A stretch of DNA of 64,000 nucleotides, taken from the NCBI GenBank assembly GCA_032433765.1, contig JAVIAB010000046.1:59403482-59467481 (forward strand), in the 5' to 3' direction. Origin of the DNA: Megaustenia siamemsis. Taxonomy: Eukaryota > Mollusca > Gastropoda > Stylommatophora > Ariophantidae. The translations under genes were made by a program, and so were the position numbers. Shown here one piece after another: positions 1 through 9,774 of this stretch (position 1 is the stretch's first letter; each line of letters opens with the position of its first letter). The notes under the pieces are model-generated. The model ran no database searches. It was given only the letters and a program-made list of their open reading frames with translations, and was not told the origin of the DNA.

Positions 1-1047
1 CACACACACACGATTCGCCATACAGCGGTACTTCAACATCCCGTTATTTACTTCACTCCGCTCTTGTACACACACACACACACACGATTCGCCATACAGC
101 GGTACTTCAACATCTCGTTATTTACTTCACTCCGCTCTTGTACACACACACACACACACGATTCGCCATACAGCGGTACTTCAACATCCCGTTATTTACT
201 TCACTCCGCTCTTGTACACACACACACACGATTCGCCATACAGCGGTACTTCAACATCCCGTTATTTACTTCACTCCGCTCTTGTACACACACACACACG
301 ATTCGCCATACAGCGGTACTTCAACATCCCGTTATTTACTTCACTCCGCTCTTGTACACACACACACGATTCGCCACACAGCGGTACTTCAACATCCCGT
401 TATTTACTTCACTCCGCTCTTGTACACACACACACACGATTCGCCATACAGCGGTACTTCAACATCCCGTTATTTACTTCACTCCGCTCTTGTACACACA
501 CACACACACGATTCGCCATACAGCGGTACTTCAACATCTCGTTATTTACTTCACTTCGCTCTTGTACACACACACACACACGATTCGCCACACAGCGGTA
601 CTTCAACATCCCGTTATTTACTTCACTCCGCTCTTGTACACACACACGATTAGTCATACAGCGGTACTTCAACATCTCGTTATTTACTTCACTCCGCTCT
701 TGTACACACACACACACACACACACGATTCGCCACACAGCGGTACTTCAACATCCCGTTATTTACTTCACTCCGCTCTTGTAGACACACACACGATTAGT
801 CATACAGCGGTACTTCAACATCTCGTTATTTACTTCACTCCGCTCTTGTACACACACACACACGATTCGCCATACAGTGGTACTTCAACATCTCGTTATT
901 TACTTCACTCCGCTCTTGTACACACACACACACACGATTCGCCATACAGCGGTACTTCAACATCTCGTTATTTACTTCACTCCGCTCTTGCACACACATA
1001 CACACACACACACACACGCACGCACGCACGCACGCACGCACACACAC

Positions 1048-1078
<31 letters not shown>

Positions 1079-1955
1079 GATGCGCCATACAGCGGTACTT
1101 CAACATCTCGTTATTTACTTCACTCCGCTCTTGTACACACACACACACACACACGATTCGCCATACAGCGGTACTTCAACATCCCGTTATTTACTTCACT
1201 CCGCTCTTGTACACACACACACACACGATTCGCCATACAGCGGTACTTCAACATCTCGTTATTTACTTCACTCCGCTCTTGTACACACACACACACACAC
1301 ACACACGATTCGCCATATAGCGGTACTTCAACATCCCGTTATTTACTTCACTCCGCTCTTGTACACACACACACACGATTCGCCATACATCGGTACTTCA
1401 ACATCCCGTTATTTACTTCACTCCGCTCTTGTACACACACACGATTCGCCACACAGCGGTACTTCAACATCCCGTTATTTACTTCACTCCGCTCTTGTAC
1501 ACACACACACGATTCGCCATACAGCGGTACTTCAACATCCCGTTATTTACTTCACTCCGCTCTTGTACACACACACACACGATTCGCCATACAGCGGTAC
1601 TTCAACATCCCGTTATTTACTTCACTCCGCTCTTCTACACACACACACACACACACACACACGATTCGCCATACAGCGGTACTTCAACATCTCGTTATTT
1701 ACTTCACTCCGCTCTTGTACACACACACACACACACACACACACGATTCGCCACACAGCGGTACTTCAACATCCCGTTATTTACTTCACTCCGCTCTTGT
1801 ACACACACACGATTAGTCATACAGCGGTACTTCAACATCTCGTTATTTACTTCACTCCGCTCTTGTACACACACACACACACGATTCGCCATACAGCGGT
1901 ACTTCAACATCTCGTTATTTACTTCACTCCGCTCTTGCACACACACACACACACA

Positions 1956-2030
<75 letters not shown>

Positions 2031-3540
2031 TGCGCCATACAGCGGTACTTCAACATCTCGTTATTTACTTCACTCCGCTCTTGTACACACACACACACAC
2101 ACACGATTCGCCATACAGCGGTACTTCAAAATCCCGTTATTTACTTCACTCCGCTCTTGTACACACACACACACAGGATTCGCCATACAGCGGTACTTCA
2201 ACATCCCGTTATTACTTCACTCCGCTCTTGGACACACACACAAACACACACACACACACGATTCGCCATATAGCGGTACTTCAACATCCGTTATTTACTT
2301 CACTCCGCTCTTGTACACACACACACACGATTCGCCATACAGCGGTACTTCAACATCCCGTTATTTACTTCACTCCGCTCTTGCACACACACACACACAC
2401 GATTCGCCACACAGCGGTACTTCAACATCCCGTTATTTACTTCACTCCGCTCTTGTACACACACACACGATTCGCCATACAGCGGTACTTCAACATCCCG
2501 TTATTTACTTCACTCCGCTCTTGTACACACACACACACACACACACGATTCGCCATACAGCGGTACTTCAACATCCCGTTATTTACTTCACTCCGCTCTT
2601 CTACACACACACACACACACACACGATTCGCCATACAGCGGTACTTCAACATCTCGTTATTTACTTCACTCCGCTCTTGTACACACACACACACACGATT
2701 CGCCACACAGCGGTACTTCAACATCCCGTTATTTACTTCACTCCGCTCTTGTACACACACACACACGATTCGCCATACAGCGGTACTTCAACATCTCGTT
2801 ATTTACTTCACTCCGCTCTTGTACACACACACACACACGATTCGCCATACAGTGGTACTTCAACATCTCGTTATTTACTTCACTCCGCTCTTGTACACAC
2901 ACACACACGATTCGCCATACAGCGGTACTTCAACATCTCGTTATTTACTTCACTCCGCTCTTGCACACACACACACACACGCACGCACGCACGCACGCAC
3001 GCAAGCACGCACGCATGCACGCACGCACGCGCACACACACACACACACACACGATTCGCCATACAGCGGTACTTCAACATCTCGTTATTTACTTCACTCC
3101 GCTCTTGTACACACACACGATTCGCCACACAGCGGAACTTCAACATCTCGTTATTTACTTCACTCCGCTCTTGTACACACACACGATTCGCCATACAGCG
3201 GTACTTCAACATCTCGTTATTTACTTCACTCCGCTCTTGTACACACGCACACACACACACACACACGATTCGCCATACAGCGGTACTTCAACATCTCGTT
3301 ATTTACTTCACTCCGCTCTTGTACACACACACACGCACGCACGCCCGCACGCACACACACACACACAGCGGTACTTCAACATCTCGTTATTTACTTCACT
3401 CCGCTCTTGTACACACACACACGCACGCACGCCCGCACGCACGCCCGCACGCACACACACACACACAGCGGTACTTCAACATCTCGTTATTTACTTCACT
3501 CCGCTCTTGTACACACACACACACACACACACGCGCGCGC
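1..3540. repeat. Composite CA-microsatellite/minisatellite array (~70-bp unit)
   Basis: About 48 units, each a (CA)n run of variable length plus a conserved core of about 56 bp that starts CGATTCGCC, contains GCGGTACTTCAACATC and ends CACTCCGCTCTTG. Recurrent variants are CATCCCG/CATCTCG, GATTAGTCAT in place of GATTCGCCAT, CGATGCGCC, and TTCTACAC in place of TTGTACAC. GCAC-repeat blocks interrupt the CA runs near 1017, 1957, 2982, 3333 and 3421, and the array ends in a (CG)n run at 3531-3543. It starts at the window edge and probably continues to the left. Several frames stay open over hundreds of codons only because the units lack stops. Confidence 0.97.
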
Positions 3541-3872
3541 GCGCTATGCTTTAAATAGACGACTATTTCTTGGTGGTGCTGATTCAACTTGTTTGCACGT
3601 CAAGCCGTTACAAACAAGCTGTAGCACTGATGTACAACACCTGCTGCTGTTGGCTGTACGGTGACAGTCAGTGTGCTGGAGCTGAGTAAGGAAGGATTGA
3701 TTTCATTAGACTACTGTCCCGCATGCTGACGTTGGTTGTCATATACAAGTCTATTCTCAAATCAGTGCTTGTTGAGTGTGTGTGTGTGTGTGTAGGGCCG
3801 TGTTCTTTGGACTTTGAAACAAATAAGAGCATAGATGGCACGTCGGTGAAACAACAGATGGACAAGTCATCA
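3541..3872. other. Spacer with (GT)n tract
   Basis: Sequence between the first array and a LINE fragment. A GT dinucleotide run lies at about 3775-3795. No coding potential or RNA gene is visible. Confidence 0.6.
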
Positions 3873-4967
3873 TCATGCTTTGATGGTGCAGATTGTCATA
3901 GGCTGACTTGTCCATCTTTTGATGTTACTCGTCCATGTTAGTCTTGGTCTGCCTCTGCCTCTTTTACCTTGTATTTTCCCTTCCAATATTACTTTTATTA
4001 GACTGTTGTGTCTTTTAACATGACCAAAAAATTTCACTTGTCTTGCTCTAATTGTGTTTAGTAGTTCTTTTTTCATTTTTAGTTGTTTTAAAACTTCTTC
4101 GTTTGTTTTCTTTTTTTTCCATCCAGTTTTACATATTCTTCTGTAAATCCACATTTCAAAGGCTTCAATTTTCTGTTCTGTTTTCTGGTCTAATGTCCAT
4201 GTTTCTGCACCATACAGAAATATTGAGAAGATGTAACATTTTGCTATTCTCAGCCCTGGTGTTATTTGTTTTGATGTTAGTATATTTTTCATGGCATTGA
4301 AATTACTTTTTGCCATTCCTATTCTTTTATTTATTTCAGTTGTACATTTTCCATCATTGGTTATAGTATGTCCCAGGTAGTTGTAGTTCTGGACTGTCTC
4401 CAGATGTATTTCTTCAACTTTGATATTTAATTGTAGGTCTTGAGAATTTTCTTTGTTTATGATCATAGTTTTAGTCTTTTTTATATTCATATCTCGTCCA
4501 TATTTTTTGCTTGTCATGTTTATTACATTAAGTAATTGTTGTAGATCTTTAGGATTTTCTGCTAGTAGAACAGTATCATCAGCATATCTTAGGTTATTGA
4601 TTATCTTCTCATTAATGCTAAGGCCTGGCATCTCTATGATGTTTTTAAAGATTTGCTCAGTGTATAAATTGAACAAGCTTGGTGATAGGATGCATCCTTG
4701 TCTTACTCCTCTTTTTATATCAATGGGTATAGAATTCTCCTTGTTATATTTTATTATTGCTGTTTGCTCCCAATACAAATTACATATCAGTCGTATGTCT
4801 GTGTCATCCAGATTTATATCTTTTAGGCAGTCTATACGTTGATTATGGTGTATTCTATCCAATGCTTTGATATAGTCTATGGAGCAGGCATATATAGGTT
4901 TGTTTACTTCTATGTACTTTAGATGTACAATTAGCCATCTCCAATCTAATCTGGGAGAATAGAACAT
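3873..4967 (-). pseudogene. 5'-truncated RTE-like LINE reverse transcriptase, family A
   Basis: An uninterrupted minus-strand frame of about 364 codons. In order it shows the RT catalytic region IDYIKALDRI (family pattern YxxAFD, with Leu for Phe), GVRQGCILSPSLFNLY, YADD (codons at 4575-4586), KTKTMI, NYNYLGHTI, then the C-terminal region LYGAETWTL, FFGHVKR and GKRGRGRPRLTW. This order, and the FGH/RGRPR tail, match the C-terminal half of RTE-clade (BovB-like) LINE proteins. The endonuclease and N-terminal RT are absent. Homology seems to begin near KYIEVNKPIY, so the first 15 or so residues are probably flanking sequence read in frame. The 3' end stops at ATCAAAGC followed by a TGATGATGA tail. 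It is a dead-on-arrival copy, though its frame is intact and it may be fairly young. Confidence 0.85.
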
Positions 4968-6304
4968 AGCTTCATTTAGTCAGTCTTGATATGTTGCAGT
5001 ATCGGCAGTGCTACGTTTGAGCTATCTTGCTCTCGCTAACGTCTATGTATGTACACACACATGTGTCATTGACGCTTACAGGCTATCATATTAAACAGCA
5101 TTCATAGCCACACGCCTAGGCGTACACTTCCTTTCATATTTGCCTGTTCGTTTTCACTGAAGTGTTCATCTTTGTCCATGCCAGACTATCTAGCCAGCGA
5201 GCACAGTTCATTGTGACAGCTTTACAACAGAGAACACAACTAGCCTTTAGGCCTACACCCGGCTTCCTCACACCCACAAAAATAATATTAGAAAAAGAAA
5301 CAAACATTAGAATACGCAGAAACCAGAAATATAGAAGAGTGGAAGTGGCGCTAGACAAGCATAAAGTAGCAGCGCTGGGGAATCATTAGGAGGCAAAGAT
5401 TTGCGGTCATGCTGGCGAGTAGTGGACGAGATGAATAGAGTGTGTGACAGTTTGACATAAAACAACCACAGTCGCTCACACTCTAATGTGTTGTGACCCC
5501 TCAGCAATAGCGGGAATGAATTCCTAGAGAGACCGGTGTTTATACAACACATATTTGTGAACATTGGTGGCTATTTAGTGTTTTAACAAATCGAACGTTG
5601 ATTGCTGTCCTACTTGTGGTGACGGCAGTCTTAAATGACTTGTTGTCTCTGCGTGTCGTTCTTAAGTACTCTTGGCCGCATGCACTCTAATGAAAATTAA
5701 TCCTTGTATCAGAGCGTAAACTATATGTGGAAATGTGTATTAAATCCTACCTGCCCCATTGTCCATTAATCGTTTAACCAGACTCTGGAAAATCCTGGCC
5801 GCCGCGTTTTCTGTCATCGTATAAAGATCTGTATAGTTGTTGTGCGTTCAGACTGACAACGTTGTGTTTAATGTGTATCGTTTGTCATACCTGATAAAGG
5901 CTTTTGCTGAAACGTTGAACTTTGTCTTGTCTTTCTCTTTGTTTAGCTGCTCGATATGATTTTATGTTTACTTTGTTTCCTGCAGCTATACAAGCAGCCC
6001 GCATAATGTTTCATATTTATGATGTTCGATATCTGTGCTTATCTCCTGAACTATATATGTACGTGTACATATATGTCGTTTGTCCTACTCTTGACACATA
6101 TGTCGTTATTGAAACACGGAGCTGTCTCAGTGCTCATGCAAAACTACTTAACAATTTGCTATTCTTGATTCACCATTGCAAAAATATATCCTATCACGTG
6201 GTCAGGCAAATGTCAGCACAGGAGAACCTTTTTGGGGCTTAAATGGCTGTTGTGTTTGCGGGGAGTTAGCGTTCATGTCTGCCAATGTTGTATTCTGACA
6301 GTTA
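4968..6304. other. Spacer without a recognised gene
   Basis: About 1.3 kb of non-repetitive sequence. Only short frames (about 60 to 106 codons) occur on either strand and none has recognisable motifs. The one structured element is the hammerhead-like motif near 5857-5917, listed separately. Confidence 0.6.
5857..5917 (+). ncRNA. Degenerate hammerhead-ribozyme-like motif
   Basis: The core strings occur in the right order and spacing: CTGATAA (5891-5897) against the hammerhead core CUGANGA, and GAAA (5909-5912) followed by CGTTG. A 6-bp stem III is possible between CAACGT (5857-5862) and ACGTTG (5912-5917), with T5863 at the cleavage position H17. Stem I could pair GTGT (5864-5867) with ATAC (5887-5890). 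Stem II (AGGC-TTTT-GCT) is imperfect. The invariant G8 is A here, so it is predicted inactive. Hammerheads are known in Penelope-like elements and retrozymes. A chance match is possible. Confidence 0.22.
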
Positions 6305-6592
6305 AAATAACCAATGAGGACATTCTCTAAGAGGACAACACAAAAAGGGAGCCCTAAAAAACATCACAAATAAGCAATCAACATTTTCCGGTCACATCAT
6401 GAGAAGAGGATATTTGGTTACAACTGGCAAAATACAGGGAAAGAGAGATCGCGGACGACAAAGAGAGAAAATACTAGATAGCTTGGTGTCATGGCATGGA
6501 AAACAGCCAACAAACAGAACTGATATGATGAACTGTGGATAGAAGATTGTGGAAGGACATGATCGCCTACGCTAACCGGTATGGCACATAAT
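6305..6592 (+). pseudogene. 3'-terminal fragment of RTE-like LINE, family B
   Basis: Nucleotide similarity to the intact copy at 42718-43105 starts near CCAATGAGGACATTCTC and runs to the 3' tail. It encodes pieces of the C-terminal LINE region (GHIMRRG, YLVTTGKIQGKRDRGRQR, ILDSLVSW). The frame breaks near the end and the copy finishes GGCACATAATGATGA, the family's TGATGA-type tail. No clear target-site duplication was found. Confidence 0.8.
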
Positions 6593-6690
6593 GATGACTC
6601 AACCATTGATGGTGTTCTGACTCAACCATTGATGGTGTTCTGACTCAACCATGTATTGCGTTCTGACTCAACCATTGAAGGTGTTCTGAC
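6593..6690. repeat. Short tandem repeat (~23-bp unit, 4 copies)
   Basis: Four imperfect copies of TGACTCAACCATTGATGG plus TGTTC, beginning exactly at the tail of the preceding LINE fragment. One unit is diverged (ATGTATTGCGTTC). Confidence 0.85.
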
Positions 6691-7354
6691 TAAAATCTTA
6701 TTGTCTGTCACCACGTCTGCGTTCACCTGGAACCATCAGACTCGTGCCTGCTGTCTGTTCATGAGCACCATGTAGCATTGATCTGTGACTGAGGTTCCAG
6801 AATTGTGCTCTCATGGCATAACGCGAAGTCTCGACGAGTGACATTAGGTCTTATTTTCACACAAGTCGTGACGAAAAGTGTAATTTGCCGGTGACAGACA
6901 AGATAAAACGTTGATGTAGCGGGAACGGATGGTCTGAAATATACAAATCGATGTCATTACACCTGTCAGAATGCCACGTCAACTATCTCACTTAGCCTGA
7001 CATTGTGAAGTCATCAGTGTACAACTGCTGCAGGCCAAATCGAGGTCAGCGAATCGTGTGGCAGTCACTGATTGCACCTAGATTATATAGTTGAGCACTT
7101 GAAGGTTTACATTGCCTCGTTGAACTTTCTACTTCCTATTTTCATCGATGATGCCGCCTGTGGTTGTGAGTTTCACTGATGGAAATGCTGGCCTTTTGTA
7201 GTCACAGATAAATGGTGTCTGTCTGTACACACACACACACACACACTAGTTGACACTGCTGCTTGTTGATCCGTTCTTCTAGACATGTCTCGCTGACATG
7301 ACAGCTAGCAAAGAAATGCTAACTAATTGCACGTTTAGCTAAAGAGCGGACAGG
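6691..7354. other. Spacer with (CA)n run
   Basis: Non-repetitive sequence with no supported gene. A CA dinucleotide run of about 20 bp lies at 7226-7245. Confidence 0.6.
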
Positions 7355-7618
7355 TTGGCTAGCTGCGCTATCTTTGAGGACGGTCAACCAATGGATCTGA
7401 CGACAATCATCAATGCCATCCAAGATGTGGGAAGAGCACAGGGCTTCGACAACCATGAATCCACGTCACTCCTTCGGATGAAAGAGATGGGAATTAAGAT
7501 GGGCACAGCTAGAAACGAGAAACTTAGTGGGCGTGTAAGAAGACTTATCAACCAACACAGAACTGGAGTCGTCAATCGCTGGACACAGCCAGAAACGAGA
7601 AACTTAGTGGACGTGTAA
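7355..7618 (+). pseudogene. Dispersed coding-like repeat X, unknown function
   Basis: A frame of about 87 codons containing DNHESTSLLRMKEMGIK and then KLSGRVRRLINQHRTGVV. A second, frameshifted copy lies on the minus strand at about 56560-56760, aligning over most of this length (FDNHE, LRMK-MGIK, NEKLSGR-RRLINQHRTGVV) and continuing into the shared flank TGTTCGGAGTGCAATGATG. Two diverged copies in opposite orientation imply a dispersed, once-coding repeat, possibly part of a transposon. The basic Arg/Lys-rich stretch is all I can say about the product. The last third of this copy is the first unit of the 80-bp array that follows. I do not recognise the family. Confidence 0.5.
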
Positions 7619-8069
7619 GAAGACTTATCAACCAACATAGAACTGGAGTCGTCAATCGCTGGACACAGCCAGAAACGAGAAACTTAGTGGACGTGTAAGA
7701 AGACTTATCAACCAACACAGAACTGGAGTCGTCAATCGCTGGACACAGCCAGAAACGAGAAACTTAGTGGACGTGTAAGAAGACTTATCAACCAACACAG
7801 AACTGGAGTCGTCAATCGCTGGACACAGCCAGAAACGAGAAACTTAGTGGACGTGTAAGAAGACTTATCAACCAACATAGAACTGGAGTCGTCAATCGCT
7901 GGACACAGCCGGAAACGAGAAACTTAGTGGACGTGTAAGAAGACTTATCAACCAACACAGAACTGGAGTCGTCAATCGCTGGACACAGCCGGAAACGAGA
8001 AACTTAGTGGACGTGTAAGAAGACTTATCAACCAACACAGAACTGGAGTCGTCAATCGCTGGACACTGC
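7511..8069. repeat. 80-bp minisatellite derived from repeat X
   Basis: About seven copies with an exact 80-bp period (GAACTGGAGTCG recurs near 7560, 7640, 7720, 7800, 7880, 7960 and 8040). The unit is the X segment from AGAAACGAGAAACTTAGTGG through GTCGTCAATCGCTGG. Copies are nearly identical (A/G at AACAYAG, and CCAG/CCGG). The homologous X copy near 56.6 kb has only one unit, so the expansion belongs to this locus. After the last unit the X flank resumes at ATGTTCGGAGTGCAATGATG (8119 on), with a G-rich stretch at 8084-8106. Confidence 0.93.
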
Positions 8070-8160
8070 GGGACTTGCTGAAGCGGAGGGTGGGGGTGGG
8101 GGGGATCTGAGCACCTGGACATGTTCGGAGTGCAATGATGATAGCCCGGAAATAACCCTA

Positions 8161-8590
8161 TAACTAAATATCGTTGAGCTCAACATGGTGGTAGCGTTAA
8201 TGGTGTGGCTTCACGGTCTGTCCACACTGGTTTGGTGTCTGCAACACTCCAGTGTAGACAGCTGTAAAGTTGGTATCACTCGCTATTTGTAATTGGGGTG
8301 GGAAGGGGGGGGGGTTGATGTATTCATAGTAGTTTACTGACATCACACACGCTGCATATGGTTAGATGGTGGCGTCATGAATCATCTGATGTGGAGAAGA
8401 CGACTCTCCTTTGTTGTGAAGCTTCACTGTGAATGCATTCTTGACAATAAGGATCGGGGTTTCAAGCTCAGGCCCAACTTATCCTGTCCAATATTATCTG
8501 GAGACCTAGTTCCTTAGAGCAGAACATTATAAACAATAGAAGGCTTGAGGTCATCTTTCATTGTTACAGCCTTGCTGTATGGGGGACCGA
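8161..8590. other. Spacer without a recognised gene
   Basis: Non-repetitive apart from a short G-rich patch near 8296-8314. No coding or RNA signal seen. Confidence 0.55.
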
Positions 8591-8593
8591 ACA

Positions 8594-9585
8594 CATGTGT
8601 ATCTTATATATAGAGAGTGAGACACTGAGCACGCGTGTGTACTTATATATAGAGAGTGAGACACTGAGCACGTGTGTATCTTATATATAGAGAGTGAGAC
8701 ACTGAACACGTGTGTATCTTATATATAGAGAGTGAGACACTGAACACGTGTGTATCTTATATATATAGAGAGTGAGACACTGAACACGTGTGTATCTTAT
8801 ATATAGAGAGTGAGACACTGAACACATGTGTATCTTATATATAGAGAGTGAGACACTGAACACGTGTGTATCTTATATATATATAGAGTGAGACACTGAA
8901 CACGTGTGTATCTTATATATAGAGAGTGAGACACTGAACACGTGTGTATCTTATATATAGAGAATGAGACACTGAACACGTGTGTATCTTATATATAGAG
9001 AGTGAGACACTGAACACGTGTGTATCTTATATATAGAGAGTGAGACACTGAGCACGTGTGTATCTTATATATAGAGAGTGAGACACTGAACACGTGTGTA
9101 TCTTATATATAGAGAGTGAGACACTGAACACGTGTGTATCTTATATATAGAGAGTGAGACACTGAGCACGTGTGTACTTATACATAGAGAGTGAGACACT
9201 GAGCGCGTGTGTATCTTATATATAGAGAGTGAGACACTGAACACGTGTGTATCTATATATAGAGAGTGAGACACTGAACACGTGTGTATCTTATATATAG
9301 AGAGTGAGACACTGAACACGTGTGTATCTTATACATAGAGAGTGAGACACTGAACACGTGTGTATCTTATATATAGAGAGTGAGACACTGAACACGTGTG
9401 TATCTTATATATAGAGAGTGAGACACTGAGCACGTGTGTACTTATACATAGAGAGTGAGACACTGAGCACGTGTGTATCTTATATATAGAGAGTGAGACA
9501 CTGAGCACGTGTGTACTTATACATAGAGAGTGAGACACTGAGCACGTGTGTACTTATACATAGAGAGTGAGACAGCGAACACATG
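8594..9585. repeat. 38-bp minisatellite with E-box palindrome and TATATA
   Basis: About 26 copies. Each carries GAGAGTGAGACACTGA, then RCACGTGTGTA (a CACGTG E-box inside ACACGTGT) and a (TA)n segment. Variation is mainly GAACAC/GAGCAC, TATATA/TACATA, and loss of TC from GTATCTTA. The minus strand reads open over 60 to 84 codons only as a consequence of the repeat. Confidence 0.96.
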
Positions 9586-9774
9586 TATCTCATACATAAA
9601 CACACGGAGTAAAAGATTTGCAAATTCTATGATATTCTATGAGTGGATATCACTTCCTATAATTGTCGGAGCAGCCGGGATCATTGTACATTGTGGGTGG
9701 GGGGGAAGATAGGTGGATTAGATTGAAGTAAAGGGTTTGTGGGTATGGTCCATATCTACTGTAGGTACATTTGG
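9586..9774. other. Short spacer between arrays
   Basis: Non-repetitive, with a short G-run near 9694-9702. No gene signal. Confidence 0.5.

Noticed and set aside
1429..3664. Frames of 500 to 700 codons rich in His-Thr in the first array
   Set aside because: CA repeats encode His-Thr in any frame. Several frames are open simultaneously.
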